64,000 nucleotides of DNA from Planctomycetota bacterium. GTDB lineage: Bacteria; Planctomycetota; Planctomycetia; Planctomycetales; Planctomycetaceae. Below are positions 18,820 through 26,553 of the stretch, piece after piece. The notes under the pieces were generated by a model, which had not been told where the DNA came from, made no database searches, and saw only the letters and a list, made by a program, of their open reading frames with translations. Made by a program: the position numbers and the translations under genes. Where the stretch lies: the NCBI GenBank assembly GCA_018242525.1, contig JAFEBS010000017.1, positions 285,106-349,105 on the forward strand, in the 5' to 3' direction. How positions within the stretch are numbered: the stretch's first letter is position 1; each line of letters begins with the position of its first letter.

Positions 18820-20031
18820 CTACTGGCGGAACAGCAGCGGCATCAGTTCGCATCCGCGATCCAGGCATACGGACGAGGCGGCCGCCGCGACTTCGTCGTA
18901 CGTTGTGGCACCGTCTGGTAGAATACCCGTTCCGCAGATCGCAAACGGAACGTAGCCGTGACTGTGAGTCTTCGTCCGCAGGAATGTCGGATGATCCGGG
19001 CAGACCAGCAGGCGATAATCCCCCTGCGACTTCAGGTACTGATGCACCGGGCCGACGATGTGTCGATCGATCTCTTCGAGCGCCTGAACCTTGGCGGCGG
19101 CGTTCCCTTCGTGCGACGCTTCATCGGTCGCCTCGACATGCACGACGATGAAATCCGCCTGATCCTGCTGCAGGGTTTCGATGGCCGCCCGGCCCTTGGC
19201 GGCGTAGTCCGTGTCGAGATAGCCCGTGGCACCAGCCACTTCGATGACTTTCCAGCCAATCAGCCGACCGAGTCCGCGCAGCAGGTCGACCGCGGTAATC
19301 ACGGCACCTCGTTTGCCGAACCGTTCCTCGAACGATTTGAAATTCGGACGCTGCCCCTGCCCCCACAGCCAGCACTGCGTCGCTGTCTGTGAACCAGACT
19401 GAGCACGAACCTGATTCTCAGGACAGTTGGCAAACAGCGGCTGGCTGCGCTGCATCACCTCCAACAACTCTTCGCTGCCCGGTCCTTTGGGCAGATGCGG
19501 GGCGATCAACTGGTCGGTAATGTCGTGTGGTGGTGTCGTGATTGTGTCAGGCCCAAACGGAGCGGGCGTGTTGCGCGCACGGTACACCAGCAGATTGCGA
19601 TAACTGACCCCGGCGTAGAATTTCCAGTGTTCGTTGCCACATTGATCCCGCTGCAACTGTTCGATCAATGTCTTCGCCAGGTCGTTGGGAATCTGTTCGG
19701 CGGTGAAACTGGCCATGCGACCGTCTTTCACCGTCACCAGATTGCAGCGAATGGCCCAATCCAGGGGCCCCAGTTCGATCCCCTGGGCCGCTGCCTCGAG
19801 CGGAGCCCGACCAGTGTGGTATTCAAGGGGATCGTACCCGAACAGGCTCATTGTCCCGACATCGCTGCCGGACGGCATCGATGCGGGGACATGATCCGCC
19901 CGCCCGACAATTCCCGACGCGGCAACCTGATCCATGTTCGGAATGTTTGCCGCCTGCAGTGGAGTCTTTCCACCCAGAACAGCCTGAGGTTCGTCAGCGA
20001 CACCATCGGGAATCACGAGTGCAAATTTCAT
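18820..20031 (-). CDS. apgM: Cofactor-independent phosphoglycerate mutase, archaeal (apgM) type
   Basis: 403 aa. Alkaline-phosphatase fold with metal-binding N-terminal motif VIPDGVADEP, the catalytic-Ser region ASMPSGSDVGTMSLFGYDP, and C-terminal metal ligands VVHVEATDEASHEGN and CPDHPTFLRTKTHSHGYVPF. Interconverts 3- and 2-phosphoglycerate in glycolysis. A closely related subfamily has been proposed as an alternative homoserine kinase in bacteria lacking thrB, and sequence alone does not separate the two here. Alone on the minus strand, divergent from the aminotransferase gene. Confidence 0.88.
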   Translation of the reverse strand: MKFALVIPDGVADEPQAVLGGKTPLQAANIPNMDQVAASGIVGRADHVPASMPSGSDVGTMSLFGYDPLEYHTGRAPLEAAAQGIELGPLDWAIRCNLVTVKDGRMASFTAEQIPNDLAKTLIEQLQRDQCGNEHWKFYAGVSYRNLLVYRARNTPAPFGPDTITTPPHDITDQLIAPHLPKGPGSEELLEVMQRSQPLFANCPENQVRAQSGSQTATQCWLWGQGQRPNFKSFEERFGKRGAVITAVDLLRGLGRLIGWKVIEVAGATGYLDTDYAAKGRAAIETLQQDQADFIVVHVEATDEASHEGNAAAKVQALEEIDRHIVGPVHQYLKSQGDYRLLVCPDHPTFLRTKTHSHGYVPFAICGTGILPDGATTYDEVAAAASSVCLDRGCELMPLLFRQ

Positions 20032-20252
20032 GGATCTGGATTCAAAATTTGGGGATCAAATATCAGGAACGATCGTTTTAACTGCTGGCGGCCCGCCTGT
20101 CGACTCGACGGATCGCAGTCGGAACCGGACGAGTCAAAAAACAAAGTGAACCCGGCCGATCGGCGTCGCTGCCAACGGTTCACTCGGAACAACCATCTCG
20201 GTATGCTTCTTGGTCAGGAAATCGCGTTCATTCCATCAGATGATTTCAAACC

Positions 20253-21362
20253 ATGACAGACTCCTGGATTGCCGACCGGATGCACAAGATTGATGCCTCC
20301 GGAATCCGCAAGGTCTTTGACCTGGCGGCCAAAATGAAGAACCCGATCAACTTGAGCATCGGGCAGCCCCACTTTGATACACCGGAAACCATCAAGCGGG
20401 CTCTCTGCCAGGCAGTGGATGAGGGGCGAAATGTCTACAGCCAGACCCAGGGGATCGCCCCGCTCCGCGACGCCCTGCAGAAACAGGTCGCGGCCGAGTA
20501 CGGACATGCCGATCGGGAACTGTTCATCACCAGCGGCACCAGCGGCGGACTGATGCTCGCCCTGTCGACACTGGTCAATCCCGGCGACGAAGTCATCGCG
20601 TTCGATCCCTGGTTCGTGATGTACAAACACCTGGTGACGCTGGCGGGCGGGAACTGCGTGCAGATTGATACCTATCCCGATTTCGGCATCGATCTCAACA
20701 AAGTCCGTGACGCGATCACCCCCCGTACCAAGGCGATCCTGTGCAACAGCCCCTGCAATCCCACGGGCTATGTCGCCAGCGAAGCCGAGCTGAAGGGACT
20801 GGCGGAACTGGCGAAAGAGAAGAACGTCTGCCTGATCAGCGATGAGATTTACCGGGTCTTCTGCTATGACCGACCGTTTGTCAGTCCCGCAAAGTGGAAT
20901 GATCAGACGATCGTGATCGACGGATTCAGCAAGTCCCATTCGATGACAGGATTGCGATTGGGGTATGCCCATGGTCCATCCTACGTCATTCAACAGATGA
21001 TCAAGCTGCAGCAGTTCACGTTTGTTTGTGCCCCGCAACCCGTTCAATGGGCCGGACTGGCGGCATTGAAATGTGACGTTTCCGACCGAGTTGCGGACTA
21101 CGCCCGCAAGCGGGAATTCCTGCTGAGTGAGTTGAGTGGCCTTTATGACATCCGCGGTGGCGGAGGTGCTTTTTATCTGTTCATCAAGGCACCCTGGGGA
21201 ACGGGGACCGAATTCGTCTCGAAGGCGATCGAGAACGAGTTGCTGATCATTCCCGGCAACGTCTTCAGCCAGCAGGATACTCATTTCCGTCTCAGCTTCG
21301 CCGCTGAAGACTCTACGCTGCAACGCGGCGTGGACGTCCTGAAGCGGATCGCCAGGAAGTAG
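20253..21362 (+). CDS. Class I/II PLP-dependent aminotransferase
   Basis: 369 aa, fold type I. The PLP-lysine lies in IDGFSKSHSMTGLRLGY; other marks are NLSIGQPHFDTPE at the N terminus, the cofactor-phosphate loop TSGTSGG, NSPCNPTG, the SDEIYRVFCYD Asp/Tyr pair, and the final Arg in FRLSFAA that binds the substrate carboxylate. It groups with AspC/DapC-like enzymes acting on aspartate or related amino acids; exact substrate not inferable. Seven bases separate it from the MnmE-like gene, so the two are an operon. Its neighbour across the divergent gap is the apgM-type gene that may be a homoserine kinase, hinting at aspartate-family metabolism. Confidence 0.9.
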   Translation: MTDSWIADRMHKIDASGIRKVFDLAAKMKNPINLSIGQPHFDTPETIKRALCQAVDEGRNVYSQTQGIAPLRDALQKQVAAEYGHADRELFITSGTSGGLMLALSTLVNPGDEVIAFDPWFVMYKHLVTLAGGNCVQIDTYPDFGIDLNKVRDAITPRTKAILCNSPCNPTGYVASEAELKGLAELAKEKNVCLISDEIYRVFCYDRPFVSPAKWNDQTIVIDGFSKSHSMTGLRLGYAHGPSYVIQQMIKLQQFTFVCAPQPVQWAGLAALKCDVSDRVADYARKREFLLSELSGLYDIRGGGGAFYLFIKAPWGTGTEFVSKAIENELLIIPGNVFSQQDTHFRLSFAAEDSTLQRGVDVLKRIARK

Positions 21363-21369
21363 GCGACCT

Positions 21370-22566
21370 GTGTTTGCGGGAAACCCCGGAACGGCCGATG
21401 CAGATGCGGAGACGTGGATTTCTCCGGCGTCCGCAGCATTGCTGACCCCTGTTGGGCGTGGTGCCGTGGCCACGATCCTGGTCCAGGGAGATCGATCGGA
21501 TCTGGAGGATGCCGTCAATTCGTGGTTCCGCGCAGCGAATGGTCAACCATTGGCTGAACAGCAGGTTGGTCGCGTCGTTTTCGGTCGCTGGGGCCAGGCC
21601 TCGAACGAGACTGAAGATGTCGTGGTCTGTCGCGTCGGTCCGGGATCGCTGGAGATCCATTGTCATGGCGGGGACGCGGCGGTTCGTCGCATTCTGGATC
21701 ACTTGCGGCAGGCCGGCTGCCTGACGTCCGACTGGCAAATGCAAATGTCGAGTGACGCCGGTTTGTTTGCCGGCGAGTGTGCCGAGGCGCTCAGCCGCGC
21801 CACGACTTGGCGTACTGCAGAAATCCTGAATGAACAAGCGTGCGGGTTGCTGCGTACTGCACTCGATGCCCTGTGTCAGGAGGTACTTGCCGGAGCGATT
21901 CCCTCTGCGCTCTCACATGTCGAAGAGTTGTTGACCTGGGCCGAGTTTGGCAGGCACTTGTCGCAACCGTGGACGGTGGTCCTGACGGGGCGACCGAATG
22001 TGGGCAAGTCGAGTTTGATCAATGCACTGCTGGGATATGAACGGGCGATTGTCTTCGATCAGCCCGGGACAACGCGCGACGTAGTGACAGCAGAAACGGC
22101 GCTTGAAGGTTGGCCGGTTCTGCTGGCTGATACCGCGGGATTGCGGGACACCACCGAGGAACTGGAGGCGGCCGGAATTGCGCTGGCTCGCGAACGGCTG
22201 AAAGTCGCCAACGCCCGACTGGTCCTTGTCGACATCAGCCAGCCAGCAACGTCTGAGGACCGGGAACTGCTGGCGGATTGGCCGGACGCAATTGTCATTG
22301 GCCACAAGTGTGACCTGGGCGACCACTGGAATGACGAACTGCCGGCCGGCGCGATTCGGGCATCGTGTCTGACGGGTGAGGGGCTGGATCAGATTCGGCG
22401 GTCGCTGGTCAACACCCTGGTCCCGCGCGTTCCGCCACCAGGAACGGCGATTCCGATCACACAGCGACAGGTCCAACTGCTCCGCCTGGTCCATTCCGGG
22501 CTACTTGCTGGGGATGTCGCGGCGACCCGGCAGGCCATCGAGCAGATCCTGGATTTCAGGCCGTAA
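21370..22566 (+). CDS. MnmE/TrmE-like GTPase, shortened and without the C-terminal Cys
   Basis: 398 aa against about 450 for MnmE. The N-terminal folate-binding-like domain is present but compact (VGRGAVATILVQG, then GPGSLEIHCHGGDAAVRRIL). The G domain is complete: G1 GRPNVGKSS (about residues 206-214), G2 PGTTRD, G3 DTAGLRD, G4 HKCD. The helical C-terminal part is short, and the catalytic C(I/L/V)GK end of MnmE is absent: the protein stops at QAIEQILDFRP. MnmE modifies U34 of tRNA together with MnmG; lacking the Cys, this protein may be a specialised paralogue. It starts at GTG (21370); no ATG occurs in frame nearby. Its end overlaps the convergent hypothetical gene by 11 bases. Confidence 0.82.
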   Translation: MFAGNPGTADADAETWISPASAALLTPVGRGAVATILVQGDRSDLEDAVNSWFRAANGQPLAEQQVGRVVFGRWGQASNETEDVVVCRVGPGSLEIHCHGGDAAVRRILDHLRQAGCLTSDWQMQMSSDAGLFAGECAEALSRATTWRTAEILNEQACGLLRTALDALCQEVLAGAIPSALSHVEELLTWAEFGRHLSQPWTVVLTGRPNVGKSSLINALLGYERAIVFDQPGTTRDVVTAETALEGWPVLLADTAGLRDTTEELEAAGIALARERLKVANARLVLVDISQPATSEDRELLADWPDAIVIGHKCDLGDHWNDELPAGAIRASCLTGEGLDQIRRSLVNTLVPRVPPPGTAIPITQRQVQLLRLVHSGLLAGDVAATRQAIEQILDFRP

Positions 22567-23134
22567 GGACGTCTTCCAAAGTCCCATCGGGCAGCAGGCG
22601 GAATGCCGGCCCGACGTCCTGGGGCGGCCGTGAGTAAATCTTCAGGCAAACCAGATGGTCATCAACCAGGCCGCGCAACGTCACGAATGATCCGGCCGAA
22701 CCATCGGTGGTTGTGCAAACATTCCAGCGGAACTCATCCAGCCGGGTGAATCCTTCTGCCAGGCGGCCGAAGTCGAATTCGAAGCTGATCAATCGTGCCT
22801 GACCATCTTCGCGCCCCCCGACGACTTCCGTGGATCCCAGATACAGACGGGCTTCCCAGCCTTCCGGCGACAGTTCGCATTGATAGCCGACGCGTGCCAC
22901 CCCCGCCAACGGTTCAAACAGCGCCGCCGTTTGCTGAACGAATGTATTGAGCCATTCCGGTCGACGGTCGCGATCCCTGCGATCCCGCTTGTGATTTTCC
23001 AACTGCTTGAGCAGATGATGAACCAGCAAATGCGAGTGGGCCAAGGTGAAAACTCCGCTGCAGCCAATGATGTTGAATCCGAGTGACGTAGGTATCGGGT
23101 GGTCCCTGACCGAAGACGCGTCGAAAAACCACAA
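22556..23134 (-). CDS. Hypothetical protein of about 192 aa
   Basis: No family recognised. A charged stretch (NHKRDRRDRDRRPEWL, about residues 48-63) follows a His-rich helix, and the rest alternates beta strands (VGYQCELSPEGWEARLYLGS, LISFEFDFGRL, FRWNVCTTTD, LVCLKIYS), giving a small alpha/beta or beta-barrel fold. No signal or membrane segment. Only a TTG start is available at 23134, and the first 25 residues may not be translated. It converges on the MnmE-like gene with an 11-base overlap. Confidence 0.55.
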   Translation of the reverse strand: MWFFDASSVRDHPIPTSLGFNIIGCSGVFTLAHSHLLVHHLLKQLENHKRDRRDRDRRPEWLNTFVQQTAALFEPLAGVARVGYQCELSPEGWEARLYLGSTEVVGGREDGQARLISFEFDFGRLAEGFTRLDEFRWNVCTTTDGSAGSFVTLRGLVDDHLVCLKIYSRPPQDVGPAFRLLPDGTLEDVLTA

Positions 23135-23504
23135 GGCGTCTCACATGTCAGAACTGATAAGCCAGTCACGCACTGCGTACTGCCGTCTCGGAACGTACCG
23201 ACAGGGACGGTTCTGACACTCAAACATCCTGCGCCAGATCCGTCGGGAAATGTGAAGTTTTCCCAAACCAGAGACTCGGTTTGTAACTCTTACAGGATTC
23301 TTGACCAGATAGTGGCTCACTGGCGACGTTGGTCGATTTCGCAAATAGACGCAACATAAACCATTAAAACACGTTGTGGAAAATCGTTGGAACCGGCGAC
23401 TTCTGCCGGTCTGAGGTTTGCTTTGATTTGGGAATCGTCGAGCTGTTTGGCATGGATGCCTGCAACCCGACCCCTTTCGATCTCCTGAACACTTCGGAAT
23501 CAGC
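23135..23504. other. Intergenic stretch with one weak hairpin
   Basis: Separates two divergently transcribed genes and so must hold both promoters. The only structure I can point to is AAACC (23265-23269) and GGTTT (23278-23282), a 5-base inverted repeat around eight bases. No convincing promoter hexamers or repeats seen. Confidence 0.4.
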
Positions 23505-24521
23505 ATGGACGCTCTCTTCCGCAGCCTTCTTATCGTCGGCGCACTGTCCTCTCTGGGCGCTGGATATCGGACTCCCAACTTCGTCGTGACGGCACACAAC
23601 GACGAGTTCGCCAAACAGGTGGGGGAAGCCGCCGAGGTTTACCGCAGGGAACTGGCCATTGAATGGACAGGCAAGGCTCTTCCCGGAAACTGGTCGACCC
23701 CCTGCCCGATTCACGTCAAGGTTGGCACGATGGGGGCCGGCGGAGCCACGACGTTCAATTTTCAGAGTGGCGAAGTTTACGGCTGGAAGATGGAAATCTT
23801 CGGCAGCGAAGAACGAATTCTGGATTCGGTGCTGCCCCACGAAATCAATCATACGATTTTTGCCTGCCATTTCCGCCGACCTCTGCCCCGCTGGGCGGAC
23901 GAAGGGGCGGCATCCCTGATCGAAAACGAATCCGAACGAATGCGGTTGCAGCACATTCACAACCAGGTGATGAACACAACTCGCAGGATTCCTTTGCAAA
24001 CGTTGCTGGAAATGAAGAATTACCCCAGCGACAAGCAACAGGTCCTGACAATGTACGCGGAAGGTCATTCGCTGGCCGACTTCCTGATTCAGCGTAGTGA
24101 CAAGGCCACCTATTTGAGATTCCTGCAACAGGCCCACGAGCAGGGCTGGAACGAAGCTCTGAAGAGCTTGTATCAGTTCGATAGTGTTGCAGCTCTGGAA
24201 CGGGTCTGGGATCAGTGGGTGATGGCGGGCAGTCCCGCACTGAAGATTCCAGAGGGGACGCAAGTCGCGGACACGTCCCCACCGGCCAAAAGCCGATCGC
24301 TCCCGGTCACAAAGACGGATTCCAATCCCACAATTCGCGGCCAATCGCCTGGAAACTCCGCCCCACACATCCAGGGGCTCGATTTGCAACCGTCGTTCCC
24401 CGACCAGGAACTGCGACTCGCCAACGATCTTCGCCTGAGTCGCAAGTCACTGGAGACTCCACTGCTGACCACCAAGACTCAGGGGACCGCCCGGATTTCC
24501 CGGCCTCTGACGGATCGGTGA
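23505..24521 (+). CDS. Exported gluzincin (peptidase MA-like) metalloprotease
   Basis: 338 aa with a short hydrophobic N-terminal leader (FRSLLIVGALSSLGAG). Zinc site: HEINH at residues 112-116 (HExxH) with the third ligand Glu in RWADEGAASL (about residue 133), the usual spacing for the peptidase MA-like family. The catalytic domain ends near residue 245 and a Pro/Ser-rich disordered tail of about 90 residues follows. Substrate unknown. Start at ATG 23505; the gene is isolated, convergent with the aldo/keto reductase. Confidence 0.75.
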   Translation: MDALFRSLLIVGALSSLGAGYRTPNFVVTAHNDEFAKQVGEAAEVYRRELAIEWTGKALPGNWSTPCPIHVKVGTMGAGGATTFNFQSGEVYGWKMEIFGSEERILDSVLPHEINHTIFACHFRRPLPRWADEGAASLIENESERMRLQHIHNQVMNTTRRIPLQTLLEMKNYPSDKQQVLTMYAEGHSLADFLIQRSDKATYLRFLQQAHEQGWNEALKSLYQFDSVAALERVWDQWVMAGSPALKIPEGTQVADTSPPAKSRSLPVTKTDSNPTIRGQSPGNSAPHIQGLDLQPSFPDQELRLANDLRLSRKSLETPLLTTKTQGTARISRPLTDR

Positions 24522-24531
24522 CGCAGTATGA

Positions 24532-25503
24532 TCACGTCACGGCCGCGCGGGATACTGCCTGACCGCGCGCAACAATCGCCGCATCAATTCGGGCAATCTG
24601 CTCCGCAGTCAATTGCCACTGCATGGCGGCTGCGTTGTCGATGATCTGATCCGGCCGCTTGGCGCCGCACAGGGCGGATGTGATTCCCGGTCGTTGAATG
24701 GTCCAGTTCAGCACGACTTGGGCGACGGTCGTTCCCGTTTCTTCGGCCAGCGGTCGCAATTGATCCAGAAAATCCTGGTTCCGATTCCATTCGTTACCGG
24801 CAAACATCGGATACTTGCGACGACCGTCCTTGGGATCGAACTGATAATCCCGGGGTAGCTTGCCTGCCAGTAATCCCTTCATCAGCGGCCAGTAGATCAT
24901 GATCGAAACGCCATGTTCAATGCACCAGGGGAGCTGTGACGATTCAATCTCCCGCTGCAGCATATTGTAGTGGGGTTGATACGCCGAGATCGGGCAGACG
25001 GAATGGAACTCGACCAGTTGTTCGATCGTAAAGTTGGAAACGCCGACGCTGCGAATCTTGCCGCAGTCAAGCAGTCCCTTCAGCGCCACGGCAGACTCCA
25101 CCAGTGGTGTCGCCGGATCTGGCGCATGCAAGTAATGCAGGTCGATCCAGTCAGTGTTCAGGCGACGCAGGCTTTCGTCGCACTGTCGACGCAGGGTTTC
25201 GGGACGGGCATCCTTGCGTTGAACACGGTTCTCCCAATGAATGCCCCCCTTGGAGGCGATGACGATCTGGTCCCGCCGCGCACCAAGTGCGCGGGCGATC
25301 ATCGCTTCACTTTCGCCCTCGTAGCCATAGCAATAAGCCGTATCGAAGAAGTTGATGCCATGATCGACGGCAGCCTGCAACGTCGCCAGGCTGTCCGCTT
25401 CCGAAACGTCGACGCTGGTCACCCCGGTGATTGGCCAGCATCCCATTGCAATGGGAGTGACCATAATCCCCGTGTGAGCAATCTCACGCCGGGCGAACGT
25501 CAT
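24532..25503 (-). CDS. Aldo/keto reductase
   Basis: 323 aa, normal length. The catalytic tetrad is readable: Asp54 and Tyr59 in FFDTAYCYG, Lys85 in IASKGG and His126 in YLHAPD. NADPH-binding C-terminal loop includes the WTIQRPGITSALCGAKRPDQI segment characteristic of AKR families with a regulatory-potassium-channel-like member. Reduces or oxidises carbonyl/alcohol substrates; specificity unknown. Its ATG overlaps the TGA of the upstream ABC ATPase gene (ATGA), suggesting co-translation although a functional link is not obvious. Confidence 0.9.
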   Translation of the reverse strand: MTFARREIAHTGIMVTPIAMGCWPITGVTSVDVSEADSLATLQAAVDHGINFFDTAYCYGYEGESEAMIARALGARRDQIVIASKGGIHWENRVQRKDARPETLRRQCDESLRRLNTDWIDLHYLHAPDPATPLVESAVALKGLLDCGKIRSVGVSNFTIEQLVEFHSVCPISAYQPHYNMLQREIESSQLPWCIEHGVSIMIYWPLMKGLLAGKLPRDYQFDPKDGRRKYPMFAGNEWNRNQDFLDQLRPLAEETGTTVAQVVLNWTIQRPGITSALCGAKRPDQIIDNAAAMQWQLTAEQIARIDAAIVARGQAVSRAAVT

Positions 25504-26426
25504 TGCACCAGACCCTTGGTGAGCGACATGAAGGCGGTTTCCAGGTTGACGTCTTCTTCACGGAACAAGGTCAATTGAAAGCCATGTTCGATCAACAGCG
25601 TGGGCAATGAACTGTAGTCGAACGTGTCGGACTTCAATGTGCAGTCGATCGTCCCCTTGACGATTTCCACCTTGGAAACCAGGTCGCACTTCTCGAGCAA
25701 CTGGGCGGCCTTTTCCTTGTTTTCCTTCACACGGATCTGCAGCATGATCTGCTGGCGGGCCTTGCGCATGACCTCATCGACATATCCGTCGACAATCAGA
25801 TTCCCCTTTTCGATCATGCCGACCCGGGTACAGACATCCGCCAGTTCGGGCAGGATGTGGCTGGAGACAATCACCGTTTTTTTCAGCTCACCCAGCTTCT
25901 TCAGCAGGTTGCGGATTTCGATGCGGGCGCGCGGGTCCAACCCGCTGGCAGGTTCGTCCAGCAACAGCACCTGCGGTTCGTGAAGCAGAGTCCGTGCGAG
26001 ACCGATCCGCTGTGTTTGCCCGCGGGACAACTGGTTGACCATCGCATCGCGTTTAAAGGCCATGTCGACCAGGTCCAGCTTGTCTTCGCAGACCTTCCGT
26101 CGGCCGGGGCCGTTGATCCGGTAGGCGGCCGCAAAGAATTCCAGGTATTCGATGACGGTCATGTCATCATAAACGCCGAAGAAGTCGGGCATGTAGCCGA
26201 CCAGCCGACGGATGTCACGCTGATTGGTATAGATGGATTTCCCACAGACGTAGGCTTCGCCATAATCCGGGTTCAGCAATGTGGCGATCATTCGCATGGT
26301 CGTTGTCTTGCCCGAACCGTTGGGGCCGATGAATCCGAACACATCGCCCTCCTTCAACGAAAGATTGATCTCGTTGACGGCGATCAGGTGCCCGTAGCGT
26401 TTGGTCAGTTGTCGGGTTTCGATCAT
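25500..26426 (-). CDS. ABC transporter ATP-binding protein (ABC-2 exporter type)
   Basis: 308 aa. Walker A GPNGSGKTTT (residues 34-43), signature NQLSRGQTQR (Arg replaces the second Gly of LSGGQ), Walker B VLLLDEPASGLDP and switch His in VSSHIL. A C-terminal domain of about 90 residues follows, as in ATPases of ABC-2 and gliding-type exporters. No ABC-2 permease is adjacent; the large membrane protein at 26554-28860 is the only nearby partner. A second ATPase of the same style (63045-63977) has its permeases in operon. Ends overlapping the aldo/keto reductase start. Confidence 0.9.
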   Translation of the reverse strand: MIETRQLTKRYGHLIAVNEINLSLKEGDVFGFIGPNGSGKTTTMRMIATLLNPDYGEAYVCGKSIYTNQRDIRRLVGYMPDFFGVYDDMTVIEYLEFFAAAYRINGPGRRKVCEDKLDLVDMAFKRDAMVNQLSRGQTQRIGLARTLLHEPQVLLLDEPASGLDPRARIEIRNLLKKLGELKKTVIVSSHILPELADVCTRVGMIEKGNLIVDGYVDEVMRKARQQIMLQIRVKENKEKAAQLLEKCDLVSKVEIVKGTIDCTLKSDTFDYSSLPTLLIEHGFQLTLFREEDVNLETAFMSLTKGLVQ

Positions 26427-26459
26427 GATGGAACCGGCGCACGTCCGTTAGCAGCCCGC

Positions 26460-26541
26460 GAAAAAAGGGGTCTGACCCTCGTCGGGCATGGGGTTTTCCA
26501 GGTCAATCCATTGCCCTCCAAAGGGTCAGACCCCTTCTTCC
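26460..26541. repeat. Inverted pair of REP-like elements
   Basis: Two facing copies of the sequence GGGTCAGACCCCTT: the left one on the minus strand (26460-26480) and the right one on the plus strand (26519-26541), separated by about 38 bases. Both continue into a C-rich tail, (T/C)TTC.(C/A)CGGGCTG, also seen at 34339-34366. The pair lies between the ABC ATPase gene and the large membrane protein gene upstream of it. It could form a long hairpin and may act as a transcript-end or mRNA-stability element. Confidence 0.6.
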
Positions 26542-26553
26542 ACGGGCTGAGGT

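Noticed and set aside
20214..21518. 434-residue minus-strand frame over the aminotransferase gene
   Set aside because: The plus-strand aminotransferase has its PLP lysine and all family motifs; the minus-strand frame has none.
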